DNA of 64,000 nt from Prevotella sp. UBA2725 (GCA_002353825.1 DEKJ01000035.1:20924-84923); one strand, 5' to 3'; shown: positions 8,396-17,290, numbered from the stretch's first letter. Notes: generated from the sequence alone by a model not told the origin. A program made the numbers and translations.

Positions 8396-9595
8396 ATGTG
8401 TTCTAAAGTACGCACGCAAAAAATTTCTAAGTTGGTTGGCTACACTTACCCCGTACTGCATCAGGGTAAGAAGTGGTATGTAGACTTCTATGCAGTGGAT
8501 CCCGTCACAAAGAAGATGAAACGCCGTAAGACGTTCATTCCCGACGACTTAAAGGTCGCTGAGAAGAAGCGCAGAGCTGCTGAGATCATCGAGGTGATCA
8601 CCATGAAGCTGATGCGCGGGTGGAATCCGTTCGTTACAACCGGTGAAGGCACAAGACCTTTCATCAAGTTCGATGACTGTGTTGAGCGCTATCTTGACTA
8701 TGTTGCCAGGATGGACCGCAAGAAGACACGTGACAGTTATCGCTCCCGTATCAACATCCTCAAGGAGTATATCGCAACCCTTGAGACTCCTATCGTCTAT
8801 GTCTATCAGTTTGACGAGTCTTTCTGCAACGACTTCATGGACTGGATCTACCTCGACCGTGAGAGCAGTCCACGTACGCGCAACAACTACCGAGGCTGGT
8901 TGTTCTCGTTTGCAGAGTTCATGCTTGCCCGTAAGTACATCGCCAAGAATCCCGTCGAACACATCAAGAACATCCCTGAGCATGAGAAGTTCCGTAAGGA
9001 CCTCACTCCGGAGATGCTGGAGAAGATGGCGGAGTATCTGTTGGATGTCGACAAGCCCTTCTATCTGGCTTGCCTCATGCAATACTACACCCTCATACGT
9101 CCGGGCGAACTCAGCCATCTGAAGGTCAAGAACATCTCTGTCAAGGATCAGAGCGTGTTTGTGTCGAAGGACTTCAGTAAGAACCACAAGGATGCCTATG
9201 TGGGGCTCAACAAGGCAATCATCAAGCTTATGCTGGATCTTGGTGTACTTACGAAGCCGGGTAACTACTATCTGTTCGGTGAGAACTTCCTTCCCAATGA
9301 GAAACGAAGCAATGCCGATCAGTTCAACCGCCGTTGGAAGGTCATGCGTCAGGCGCTTGGCTGGAAGGATTGTTATCAGTTCTACTCGCTCAAGGACTCC
9401 GGCATCCGTGACCTTGCCAACTCTCAAGGCGTCGTTGTTGCCCGTGACCAGGCACGCCACAGTGACGTGACCACGACGAACAAGTATATCCAGAAGCATG
9501 GTGTTCAGGATGAGACGCTGAACTTCGAGGGCAACCTCACTTATTCGCGAGGCATCGCCGGAAAGAAAAAGATGTCAGACGTCGAGGAAGAATAG
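8396..9595 (+). CDS. Tyrosine recombinase / site-specific integrase
   Basis: A 399-residue integrase of the Bacteroidetes mobile-element type. An N-terminal Arm-DNA-binding part (KKWYVDFYAVDPVTKKMKRRK) is followed by a SAM-like core-binding domain (about 95-200) and a catalytic domain. The first catalytic arginine is in LIRPGEL (about residue 235), the later ARH block is QARHSDVTTTNKY and the nucleophile is Tyr about 364. The usual H-x-x-R motif reads YSLKDSG, a variant seen in other Bacteroidetes integrases. It probably mediates integration and excision of the element at tRNA-Ser. A perfect hairpin terminator follows the gene. Confidence 0.92.
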   Translation: MCSKVRTQKISKLVGYTYPVLHQGKKWYVDFYAVDPVTKKMKRRKTFIPDDLKVAEKKRRAAEIIEVITMKLMRGWNPFVTTGEGTRPFIKFDDCVERYLDYVARMDRKKTRDSYRSRINILKEYIATLETPIVYVYQFDESFCNDFMDWIYLDRESSPRTRNNYRGWLFSFAEFMLARKYIAKNPVEHIKNIPEHEKFRKDLTPEMLEKMAEYLLDVDKPFYLACLMQYYTLIRPGELSHLKVKNISVKDQSVFVSKDFSKNHKDAYVGLNKAIIKLMLDLGVLTKPGNYYLFGENFLPNEKRSNADQFNRRWKVMRQALGWKDCYQFYSLKDSGIRDLANSQGVVVARDQARHSDVTTTNKYIQKHGVQDETLNFEGNLTYSRGIAGKKKMSDVEEE

Positions 9596-9644
9596 AATGT
9601 CTTAGTAGTGTGCCTCTTTTTCTTGTATCTATGTATCTACGACA

Positions 9645-9681
9645 AACCGACTGACACTTATCCATTGAGTGTCAGTCGGTT
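9645..9681 (+). terminator. Hairpin terminator after the integrase
   Basis: A perfect 14-bp stem (AACCGACTGACACT at 9645-9658, complement at 9668-9681) with a 9-nt loop lies 50 nt after the integrase stop. Confidence 0.75.
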
Positions 9682-9740
9682 GCGTTTCGCTACAGGCTGT
9701 ATCTTGGGCCGATTTTCGCTACAAATTAGGTCCCTTGGAC

Positions 9741-9941
9741 TCAATCACCATCTTCAAGAGAGAATATGCTCTCCACGGGTTTTCCAAATACTCGTGCTAT
9801 TTTAAGACTCAGCACTGTAGACGGGACATACTTGCCATTCTCTATGGCCACAATGGTCTGTCTGGATACTCCGATCTTTTCGGCAAGTTCGGCTTGGGCC
9901 ATTCTAACTATAGCTCTCTCTACCCTTACATTATTCTTCAT
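9741..9941 (-). CDS. Small XRE-family transcriptional regulator
   Basis: From the ATG at 9941 the protein has 66 residues and is essentially a single helix-turn-helix: AQAELAEKIGVSRQTIVAIENGKYVPS, as in the YozG/YgzD-type regulators found next to small membrane proteins. A strong ribosome site (AAGGAGG) precedes this ATG, which decides the start against an upstream in-frame extension to 9998. The gene overlaps the end of the membrane-protein gene by 11 nt, implying translational coupling. It may regulate its own operon. Confidence 0.88.
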   Translation of the reverse strand: MKNNVRVERAIVRMAQAELAEKIGVSRQTIVAIENGKYVPSTVLSLKIARVFGKPVESIFSLEDGD

Positions 9942-10401
9942 GGTTGCTCCTCCTTGACTGATAAAGCAGATACTTGAACCTAAGAATGAAAATGGCAAAC
10001 ATGGAGATCATGAATACAACCATTAATGTAAGATAGGTAAGCCCAAAGCTGAACCAAGTACATACGATCATCAGGACGGTCTGTATACGCAGAGCCCAGA
10101 CAAGCGATGACAGGCGAAGATGCTCAATGTATTCATCTTCCTGTTTCTCCTTGGCAAATGCTATCATATACAAAGAAATCAGCAGTAAGCACAATGTGAT
10201 TTCATTGAGCATACCAGTCTTATTCCATTCTGCAGCGAAATGGTCAAATGGTATCTGCCCAATAACTAATGTGGTGAACTCAATGGTATCATCATTGATT
10301 GGGCTGTTCACCACTTGGAGGATGCCCAGTAAAAGCATCGGGATGAAGATGCACCAGCCTATGGCAGCACATCTGTGCGGAAGCAAAAAGTTCTGTTTCA
10401 T
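9931..10401 (-). CDS. Four-helix membrane protein paired with HTH regulator
   Basis: A 156-residue integral membrane protein with about four hydrophobic segments (CAAIGWCIFIPMLLLGILQ, LNEITLCLLLISLYMIAF, LRIQTVLMIVCTWFSFGL, LTLMVVFMISMFAIFILRF). The arrangement is that of DUF2975-like proteins, which are usually encoded with a short YozG-type HTH. Here that HTH gene overlaps its 3' end. The function is unknown; the pair may sense membrane state or form a regulatory module. Confidence 0.8.
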   Translation of the reverse strand: MKQNFLLPHRCAAIGWCIFIPMLLLGILQVVNSPINDDTIEFTTLVIGQIPFDHFAAEWNKTGMLNEITLCLLLISLYMIAFAKEKQEDEYIEHLRLSSLVWALRIQTVLMIVCTWFSFGLTYLTLMVVFMISMFAIFILRFKYLLYQSRRSNHEE

Positions 10402-10554
10402 AGTGACAATCGTTTTAGTGAAACATAATTTCTCTATACGCTTGCAAAAGTAATGAATACTTTTCTAAAAGACAAGTAAACTATACATAAAGATTGCTAT
10501 GCTTAACATTATTTCGTTTTTTCAAGCTATAACGGCTTGATTATTTACATTACT

Positions 10555-11072
10555 TATGCTGCTTTCGCCCCACTCCATTGCCAGGCGCTGGTTGTTTGTG
10601 CCACTGAGTCTGTCCTCCCGATGCCAGCAAAGCATGGCTGATCGTGTGGACAGACCCTGTGTCACAAAGGGCTCGAACGGAAGGAGTCCCGATCTGCGAT
10701 TGAGACACCTTCCTTGGTAGTTCAATCCCGACAACCACCTCCTGGCATTCATCCCGCCCTATACATTATTCTATAGATGCTGAAGCAGACTCCGTCAGAT
10801 AAGTAGACTTCATGCTTCGCCCCAACCCCATGCCGTCAGGCACCAACTATTCGCCACCCTTAGAGACTTCCACGTCTCTGTTGAGTGCCTCAATAGAGAT
10901 GTGGATGTCCCTGTGGCGAACGCTCCGGAAGAGAAGCCCTTTTGTGCTGATTAGAAGTCAAAAAGGCGGGGACGGACTATCGCACCATCCCCACCTTTTT
11001 GTCGTCTAATGCACAGGGCCACTCTTTGCCGTCGCTGTAGTTGCAGCCTGACGACATCCCACCCTGCTTATG
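10555..11072. repeat. Repeat B copy 1: conserved structured non-coding element
   Basis: About 518 nt that recur at 14274-14789 with roughly 95% identity, in the same orientation. Short frames exist on both strands but are not conserved as proteins: a minus frame is stopped here (codon TAG after GMVR) but open in copy 2. A plus 65-codon frame shows seven amino-acid changes against about two silent ones. The DNA is rich in inverted repeats. TTCGCCAC (10850-10857) pairs with GTGGCGAA (10913-10920), enclosing a second 10-bp stem. A terminator-like stem follows near 10963-11000, with AAAAAGG and CCTTTTT ends. The element is best read as a mobile or duplicated structured RNA. Confidence 0.8.
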
Positions 11073-11100
11073 AATTCTGTTCACTCAGTCATCGTATTAC

Positions 11101-11190
11101 TCGTATTCTTGATATTATCGGTATTACAGATGTTATCGGTATTACTGATGTTATCCGTATTACTGGTATTATCCATATTCATGGTATTAT
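11101..11190. repeat. 18-bp tandem repeat, five copies
   Basis: Five consecutive 18-nt units (11101-11118, 11119-11136, 11137-11154, 11155-11172, 11173-11190) share the form CGGTATTACTGATGTTAT with few changes. Similar GTATTA-rich runs appear at about 17673-17710 and, in opposite orientation, at about 20243-20280. No gene covers the array. Together with repeat B it fills the 820-nt gap between the membrane-protein gene and the SIMPL gene. Confidence 0.8.
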
Positions 11191-11223
11191 CTGAAAATAA
11201 GGGTAATATGAGAAATACATAAT

Positions 11224-11925
11224 TCAGTCTTTCAACGAATAGGTCACGGTTGTCACTACTCTCACGCGTTTTATCCATGGTGTGTTACTGTCCCTGTCCT
11301 CAATGGAGAATTGGCCCTGGTCTGCACTAACAATCTTGTTGAGCTTTGAGTTGCTGTTTTTGGCAAACTGCTGGGCAGTCTGCTGCGCATTCTCAATGGC
11401 CTCAGTCATCATCTTCGGTTTCATCTTCTTAAAAGAGTCAAGGTCGTAAGTGACCTGATTGCTGTAGTCACCGGCAACGATGGCAACACCTTGCTTGAGA
11501 AGTTCTCCCTGGCGGGCAATGATACTGCGCACAAGGTCAACATGGTTGGACGTCACTGTAATGACAAGTGTGATGTTGTAACGGTAAGGTTTAGCTTCAG
11601 AACTGTACTGGTCAGCCGACTGGTCAATGACTTGTGGCGCGTTGACAGTTATCTCCTTGTCACTTATACCATTGGCAATGAGAAATCTCTTGATGGTCTG
11701 CTGCTTCTGAGCGATACGGTCATAAAGTTCCGGAAGATCATTGCCCAACTCTTTGGAGACGATGGGCCATGTGACCTTGTCGGCCTTCACCTCCTGTTCG
11801 GCAAGTCCCTTCACTGTCACCTTACGGTCTTTCTCCGTAAAGTTGTCCATACCGGCCTTCAGACTGAGGCCCATAATGATAATGCCTACGGCGATGATTG
11901 CCGCACTAAAGATTTTGTCTTTCAT
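11224..11925 (-). CDS. SIMPL (DUF541) domain protein
   Basis: A 233-residue protein anchored by one N-terminal helix (IFSAAIIAVGIIIMGLSLKAG). It is followed by a SIMPL domain: VTVKGLAEQEVKADKVTWPI at the start, then ITVNAPQVID, a YRYNITLVITVTSN strand, AIENAQQTAQQFAKNSNSKL and VRVVTTVTYSL at the end. Members are periplasmic and poorly understood (oxidative-stress and membrane links have been reported for relatives). The gene is 20 nt downstream of the DUF4476 gene and probably shares its transcript. Confidence 0.88.
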   Translation of the reverse strand: MKDKIFSAAIIAVGIIIMGLSLKAGMDNFTEKDRKVTVKGLAEQEVKADKVTWPIVSKELGNDLPELYDRIAQKQQTIKRFLIANGISDKEITVNAPQVIDQSADQYSSEAKPYRYNITLVITVTSNHVDLVRSIIARQGELLKQGVAIVAGDYSNQVTYDLDSFKKMKPKMMTEAIENAQQTAQQFAKNSNSKLNKIVSADQGQFSIEDRDSNTPWIKRVRVVTTVTYSLKD

Positions 11926-11945
11926 ATCGGTTCTTTTTAGAGTTG

Positions 11946-12623
11946 TTATCTCAGACTGTTACTGATAATGCTCGCTGCCTTGTCCTTGTCATCGTCGAAT
12001 ACGAAGAGCCTGTAGATCACTGTGGCGTTCTGTGGATCGACGATGTGCGGAGCCATATACCGCAAAGCCTGTAGACGTTCATCACTGAAGCTGAATATTG
12101 CCATGACTTTAGCACACTGGCTGCATGTATAGTAGCAGCCAAGGCTTGCCACTTGTATCAGATCCATCTTGCTGCAGGAGTCTGCATTCCTTACTTTGCC
12201 ATATAAGAAAGAGAAGTCAGAGTCTGCCATGCCATACGTCATCTGTGGAGTGGTATGCATACCGGGCATCGGCGTATAGACGGGAGGCAGAGGACGTGCA
12301 ATCGGAGAATTGGGATTGTTATCATCGTCAACTATGACTTGCTCCTGATAGGTAGCCACTCGATCAGCTGAATCGAAGCCAACATATATCATCTTACTCG
12401 GCCCGAGCCAAGGCACTTTTTTATAAGTCCATAACTCGCCGTACTGATTAAAGCTGGTCGTAGTCGGCCTGCCCAAACAAGCTACTACTTCTTCTTTCGT
12501 CATGCCTCCCTGAACGAGCCGATCCTTTGCCGATACATTCAAACTAAAAGCAAAGATCATTGCCAATGTTAAAAGCAAGACACTGCAATGGAATTTGATG
12601 TCGTTGATCGAGATCCTTTTCAT
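11946..12623 (-). CDS. Exported SmpA/BamE-like plus DUF4476 protein
   Basis: A 225-residue exported protein; the hydrophobic segment CSVLLLTLAMIFAFSLNVSA serves as signal. Residues about 35-95 (VQGGMTKEEVVACLGRPTTTSFNQYGELWTY) follow the SmpA/OmlA (BamE-like) pattern. The C-terminal 95 residues form a DUF4476 domain (FSFSDERLQALRYMAPHIVDPQN, then FDDDKDKA). A proline-rich linker joins the two. A minus-strand TAACTTTG element sits at 12648-12655, just upstream. The protein is probably periplasmic or outer-membrane associated; its role is unknown. Confidence 0.82.
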   Translation of the reverse strand: MKRISINDIKFHCSVLLLTLAMIFAFSLNVSAKDRLVQGGMTKEEVVACLGRPTTTSFNQYGELWTYKKVPWLGPSKMIYVGFDSADRVATYQEQVIVDDDNNPNSPIARPLPPVYTPMPGMHTTPQMTYGMADSDFSFLYGKVRNADSCSKMDLIQVASLGCYYTCSQCAKVMAIFSFSDERLQALRYMAPHIVDPQNATVIYRLFVFDDDKDKAASIISNSLR

Positions 12624-12842
12624 ACTCTTCTGATATTAATTGTACCGCAAAGTTAATAAAAAGTAGATAGAGGTCGAAGGGGAAAAGCCTATAAAGAAAA
12701 GAAAAATCCCTATTGTCTGACAAAATCAGACCATACATGCTTGCTGCAAAATGGTACAACAAAAAAGTGCAAAGCGCGTGTCACCACGAACTTTACGCCG
12801 GAGAGTAATTTATGAATGAAAAGAATGTAATCTATTCTAACC

Positions 12843-12862
12843 TTGCCATACCCTTATGGCAA
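12843..12862. other. Perfect 8-bp hairpin in gene-free stretch
   Basis: TTGCCATA-CCCT-TATGGCAA lies within the 416-nt gap (12624-13039) between the DUF4476 and MFS genes. The gap is AT-rich and otherwise shows no frame I can support. The hairpin lacks a T-run, so a terminator role is doubtful; it could be a regulator site. Confidence 0.4.
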
Positions 12863-13039
12863 CCTTTAATATTTATGTTGCATAAGATAATACAATTATT
12901 CGGAAAAACCTTATAGTCTTTTAGAATATTTTCGAATAAAGTATTAATTTGTTGCGTAAAATGTCCAAGGTGTATTATATTATGTATTATTCTTTGTCAA
13001 GCTCCAACGGGGAATCGGGTTAAATCTTGACTGCTCTTA

Positions 13040-14212
13040 TCAGTGTTTGCTAGCTAAGGATATCGTGAGAGAACCTGTTGCCATGAGTGCACCAACAAGA
13101 CAGACTCCAGTCCATCCGAGATGGCTCCAGCCGAGCCCGGCAAGGAACGTGCCGAGGCTGCCACCGATGAAATAGGTTGTCATAAAGATAGTGTTGGCAC
13201 GGTTGCTGGCCTCAGGTATCTCCTCTATGCATCCGCTCTGGTTGCTCAGTTGCTGACATTGCATCCCTATATCCACGATGATGATCGCGGCTATCAGTCC
13301 CACATAGGAATCCCCGAACAGGAAACAGATGGCCCATGCAAGGATCTGTAAAGAAGCACCTATGATAGACAGATTCCTGATGCCATACTTAGGAACATAC
13401 TTTCCCATGCTCGAAGCAGCCACAGCACCGACAATACCACATAGTCCGAGGATACCTACTTTATCACTACCTTGGTAGAAAGGAGCGCCGGCGAGGTGAA
13501 AGGCAAGGCACGACCAGATGGCAAGCATGCTGCCGAAACCGAAGGCAGCACGCACAGAGTTGAGTCGGATTCGTGGGTGGTGTGCAATGATGAGGAAGAT
13601 CGACTTCATCAACCCGAGATAAGAGCCTTGAAAGTTCCGCTTCATCTCCGGCATGAGTTTCAAGGAGATACCTGTTGAGACAATCATCAGTAAGGCGGCA
13701 ATAATAAACATCCATCGCCAACCAAGCCAGTCGCCGATGAAGCCGCTGATTACCCTTGCCCCGAGTATTCCGCAGAGAAGCCCCGACAACACATATCCCA
13801 TGTTGCGTGCTTTGTTCTGAGGCTGAGAGAACTGACCGGCAATCGGGATGAAAAGTTGCGGCACTATGCTGCACACTCCGAGAAAAAGTGATGCTATCCA
13901 AACGATTTGTATAGAAGGGGCAAAACCAATAGCTGCGGCAAAGACCGTAGCAAGACTCATGCATACGAGGATAATCTTCCTTCGGCTGCAGAGATCACCG
14001 ACAGGGATGACAAAAAACAGTCCGAGCGAATAGCCGACCTGCGTGATAACCGTAATCAGATTGGCCTTCACTTCCGTCACAGACAAGTCAGTGCGTATCA
14101 TCTCAAGCAAAGGCTGGTTGTAATACAGGTTGGCGACACTCACGCCAGCCATCACCGCCATCATCAGGATGACATATCTTGGTATTCCTTGATTCTCTTT
14201 AAGCTCCATCAC
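13040..14212 (-). CDS. MFS efflux transporter
   Basis: A 390-residue major-facilitator protein with about 12 hydrophobic segments. The loop 2-3 signature is GDLCSRRKI. It begins YVILMMAVMAGVSVANLYYNQPLL, a start typical of the YfcJ/YnfM-like drug/arabinose efflux families (the N-L-Y-Y-N-Q-P-L-L motif). The substrate cannot be inferred. It is monocistronic and lies between the two copies of repeat B; the downstream copy of the repeat starts 61 nt before its start codon. Confidence 0.88.
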   Translation of the reverse strand: MMELKENQGIPRYVILMMAVMAGVSVANLYYNQPLLEMIRTDLSVTEVKANLITVITQVGYSLGLFFVIPVGDLCSRRKIILVCMSLATVFAAAIGFAPSIQIVWIASLFLGVCSIVPQLFIPIAGQFSQPQNKARNMGYVLSGLLCGILGARVISGFIGDWLGWRWMFIIAALLMIVSTGISLKLMPEMKRNFQGSYLGLMKSIFLIIAHHPRIRLNSVRAAFGFGSMLAIWSCLAFHLAGAPFYQGSDKVGILGLCGIVGAVAASSMGKYVPKYGIRNLSIIGASLQILAWAICFLFGDSYVGLIAAIIIVDIGMQCQQLSNQSGCIEEIPEASNRANTIFMTTYFIGGSLGTFLAGLGWSHLGWTGVCLVGALMATGSLTISLASKH

Positions 14213-14273
14213 CTTTTTTATATGTGCAAAGTTACGAAGAATATTTTGTTTGGCAAAGTCGGAAGAAAATTGT

Positions 14274-14789
14274 TATGCTTTCGCCCCACTCCATTGCCAG
14301 GCGCTGGTTGTTTGTGCCACAGAGTCAGTCCTCCCGATGCCAGCAGAGCATGGCTGATCGTGTGGACAGACCCTTTGTCACAAAGGGCTTGAACGGAAGG
14401 AGTCTTGATCTGCGATTGAGACACCTTCCTTGGTAGCTCAATCCCGGCAACCACCTCCTGGCATTCAGCCCGCCCTATACATTATTCTATAGATGCTGGC
14501 GCAGACTCCGTCGGATAAGTAGACTTTTATGCTTCGCCCCTACCCTATGCCGTCAGGCAATAACTATTCGCCACCCTTAGCGACTTCCACGTCTCTGTTG
14601 AGTGCCTCAATAGAGATGTGGATGTCCCTGTGGCGAACGCTCCGGAAGAGACGCCCTTTTGTGCTGATTAGAAGGCAAAAAGGCGGGAACGGACTGTCGC
14701 ACCATCCCCACCTTTTTGTCGTCTAATGCACAGGGCCACTCTTTGCCGTCGCTGTAGTTGCAGCCTGACGACATCCCACCCTGGTTATG
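14274..14789. repeat. Repeat B copy 2: conserved structured non-coding element
   Basis: The second copy of the 10555-11072 element, about 516 nt. The main stem is TTCGCCAC (14567-14574) with GTGGCGAA (14630-14637), enclosing CCACGTCTCT (14587-14596) with AGAGATGTGG (14612-14621). The terminator-like stem near 14680-14720 stays paired despite a G-to-A change relative to copy 1, because G:U pairing remains possible on the minus strand. Both copies start near a TTATGC and end near a TTATG. The pair brackets the SIMPL-DUF4476-MFS segment (11073-14273). Confidence 0.8.
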
Positions 14790-14882
14790 CATCGCCCCTA
14801 CGGTGTCACCATTGCCTCCATCTGCCCGAATTGGCTCCGTTCGGAGAATGATAACTGAAGATAAGGGGAATATATTATTCCC

Positions 14883-15512
14883 TTACAGTGCTTCAATCCG
14901 CATCAAGCTTCTCTCTTCCGGGTTGGCGTTGCCATGCTTCATACGGATCATGGTCGGATACTCGAGGCTGATGTCATACTTGTGGAGGATCGAATAGACC
15001 GTGCTCTTACTCTTGATGTTGAGCCGCTTCATGATCTCACTGACACTGTAACCGCCTTTGTACATGTTCACTACCGTCTGGTGCTTCTTGATCCGGGCGT
15101 TCCTGCCGTTGATAGCCTTCAGCTCTGTATAGGTGAAAGCCTTCGTGGCATTGTCACCATGCAGTGGCATCTTGGAGATGACATCAAGAACGTTCTTCGT
15201 GCCCTTCTCGGGGAAAAGCTCATCCGTCGAATCGACAGAATCCATCACAGAGACGATCCTGATGTTCTTGCTGGAACACAGTTTCAGGAACATTGTCATC
15301 TCCCTGATATTCTTGAATGCGTTGTTGAACGACAGGAATGTGGCGGTGTCACCTTCCTTGAGATTGTCGATGAACTTACTCCATGCAGGACGCGACTCGT
15401 CATCGGTCTCTTCATGATAGTATTTTGAGCATTTAACCCCATTGATTACGTCATGGAATTTTTCATGTTGCTCGTAGTTTTGAGTTTTGTTGATGTAGAC
15501 AAAATTAGCCAT
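14883..15512 (-). CDS. Serine-recombinase-like protein lacking catalytic serine
   Basis: A 209-residue protein with the fold order of a resolvase/invertase: an N-terminal strand (FVYINKTQNYEQ), the middle block WSKFIDNLKEGDTATFLSFNNAFKN followed by FLKLCSSKNIRIVSVMDSVDS, and a C-terminal Hin-like helix-turn-helix (YKGGYSVSEIMKRLNIKSKSTVYSIL). In active enzymes the first block reads Y-x-R-V-S-x-x-x-Q and the middle block L-D-R-x-x-R. Here the serine position is lysine and the D-R/R pair is missing. It is probably a DNA-binding protein rather than a recombinase. A strong minus-strand promoter lies just upstream. Confidence 0.8.
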   Translation of the reverse strand: MANFVYINKTQNYEQHEKFHDVINGVKCSKYYHEETDDESRPAWSKFIDNLKEGDTATFLSFNNAFKNIREMTMFLKLCSSKNIRIVSVMDSVDSTDELFPEKGTKNVLDVISKMPLHGDNATKAFTYTELKAINGRNARIKKHQTVVNMYKGGYSVSEIMKRLNIKSKSTVYSILHKYDISLEYPTMIRMKHGNANPEERSLMRIEAL

Positions 15513-15541
15513 AAAAAATTTCGTTGGACATATTTCATTTG

Positions 15542-15573
15542 CAAATATACTGAATTACACTGACTTAGCCAAA
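15542..15573 (-). promoter_or_regulatory. Promoter of the recombinase-like gene
   Basis: On the minus strand, TTTG (15570-15573), a 20-nt spacer and TATATTTG (15542-15549) match the Bacteroidetes consensus, 30 nt before the start codon. Confidence 0.7.
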
Positions 15574-15749
15574 CAAATAGTAAACTTTCTTCATTCTAAC
15601 TGCTAAATTCTTTTCAATTGGTTCGATTTGGTTTCGTATTCCAATAAAATGAGGCAAAATGATAACAATTTACGTGTAAAATATGGCAGTAAGGATAAAA
15701 TGTCGTATTTTTGCAACCACAATTTTAATCATCAACAATCGCCCATCCA

Positions 15750-16823
15750 ATGAACAGTAAAGAACGCATCAACGCTCTTCGGAAGGCACAAAAGACTTTG
15801 ACGAGACGATTACTCACCAAGTCAATAGCTCTGTTGCCTTTGCTTGCCGTTACAGTCACAGGTTGCTCATCAGATGAGAAATACGATTTCAAAACCAGTA
15901 CTGATGCCATCGAAACCTACCAAGACTATCTTGCCTCAGTCCGCAAGATCAAGACATCCAACACTGATGACTTCTCCAAGGAAGTCAGCCGATGGAAGGA
16001 AGTCAACGACACTGTCATCCGGTTTCTGATGCGCGACTCTGTCTTACAGCGGGAGCACAATGTCTCTACCCGTCTTACCATCATCCATGACTCCGTAAGA
16101 CAGGAGATGCTCCGACTCTCTGAGACCTGGCGCTATACTTATGCCGACGTGTTCACGATCAAGGAGAACACTTCAAAGTTCCAGCATGACCAGGATCTAC
16201 AGGATGCAGTCAAGACTGCAGAGCCATTCTTCATCTCACTCAACAAAACCCCGGTCTATGAGGGAAACAAGACCGCCATTCTCAATAAGTATCGCGGCTT
16301 CCTCTCTGTCACGAAAGCCAACGGCATCAAGAGCAAGGATGACATGCTCACCTTTATAAAAGAGGAAGACTATTACTTCCGCTCCTTCCTCGCTCACCTT
16401 TATGAGATGGATAACGAGCCGATATCCGATATCACAAGAGACACCGAATCTATCTGCCGTTCTATCTTCCTGGCTGCGCGTGAAGGCAAGATCTCAGCCA
16501 GGGACGCAATGGTCTACATGTCCATGCGAACCGTGAGGCGACTGCTTCAGAACTCTGTTGTCTGTGTGACCGACATGAACAAGCAGCCTGTCAAGACCAA
16601 GGCCCAAGGCAATGCCTACGTCTGGATGATCATACAGCCGTTCATCAGTATCGATCAGTTCTCGATCGCAACGCTGACCCCTGCCGAGAAGAACAACTTC
16701 AACTATATCGTTACCCAACTGCCCAAGTCGGCAAGGTTTGCCGAGACCTTCAACATCGAGCAGCGGGCACTCAACTACCTTCTTCCCCAGCAACTGCTGA
16801 AATTCTACATTTTATCACTATAA
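15750..16823 (+). CDS. Hypothetical lipoprotein of the mobilizable element
   Basis: A 357-residue protein with an N-terminal basic region, a hydrophobic stretch (LLTKSIALLPLLAVTVTGC) and a lipobox-like TVTGC-SS. It is therefore probably a lipoprotein. The body is helical and charged with no motif I recognise. It is the first of five plus-strand genes running towards the MobV relaxase. A TATTTTTG element at 15706-15713 is a likely -7 box. The role is unknown; the context suggests an accessory gene of the mobile element. Confidence 0.75.
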   Translation: MNSKERINALRKAQKTLTRRLLTKSIALLPLLAVTVTGCSSDEKYDFKTSTDAIETYQDYLASVRKIKTSNTDDFSKEVSRWKEVNDTVIRFLMRDSVLQREHNVSTRLTIIHDSVRQEMLRLSETWRYTYADVFTIKENTSKFQHDQDLQDAVKTAEPFFISLNKTPVYEGNKTAILNKYRGFLSVTKANGIKSKDDMLTFIKEEDYYFRSFLAHLYEMDNEPISDITRDTESICRSIFLAAREGKISARDAMVYMSMRTVRRLLQNSVVCVTDMNKQPVKTKAQGNAYVWMIIQPFISIDQFSIATLTPAEKNNFNYIVTQLPKSARFAETFNIEQRALNYLLPQQLLKFYILSL

Positions 16824-16834
16824 TCAGATTCCTT

Positions 16835-17290
16835 ATGATTCAAAACGAAGTAACAAAATTCATGGCTTTGGCTCCGCTTATCATGCCGAAGCTCTTCAAC
16901 GTGAAAGACTGTCAGGAGGTCGACATCTCCGAGGACAACGCTGTCATCCACTTCCCCTTTGAGGAGAAACAGCCGCTGAGTCTGATCATGGATGAGCTCA
17001 GTGACGAACCGGAGCTCCTGTTCCTCTTTCATGGTACCAACAAACTCAACCAGAAGGTGCGCCACTGCTGCTACTTCAGCAAACCTTACAAGACTACCTG
17101 TATGTTCAAGCTGAACCTTGTCACAGACAGCATCGGTGAGACGGAGGGTATCACCGTGACTGTTTTCAATGAGGTTGACGTGATGGAGACGAGCTTAGAG
17201 GATGACCTTCATGTTCATGCCACCTCTTTCGATTTCCTCGACGCCATGAGACGCTCCGATGTGGTGTCACTATTCTGCAAGTTCCAATGA
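16835..17290 (+). CDS. Hypothetical protein of the mobilizable element
   Basis: A 151-residue soluble protein starting MIQNEVTKFMALAPLIMPKL, with no signal peptide. No family is recognised. It begins 11 nt after the lipoprotein gene, and its stop overlaps the next start by 4 nt (ATGA), so translation is coupled. Confidence 0.75.
   Translation: MIQNEVTKFMALAPLIMPKLFNVKDCQEVDISEDNAVIHFPFEEKQPLSLIMDELSDEPELLFLFHGTNKLNQKVRHCCYFSKPYKTTCMFKLNLVTDSIGETEGITVTVFNEVDVMETSLEDDLHVHATSFDFLDAMRRSDVVSLFCKFQ

Noticed and set aside
8549..9499. Long minus-strand frame opposite the integrase
   Set aside because: It is a shadow of the integrase codons; the plus-strand protein has clear recombinase motifs and its own terminator.
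10812..11009. 65-codon plus-strand frame inside repeat B (also at 14529-14726)
   Set aside because: Both copies keep the frame, but almost all differences change amino acids and there is no ribosome site; a structured non-coding element explains it better.
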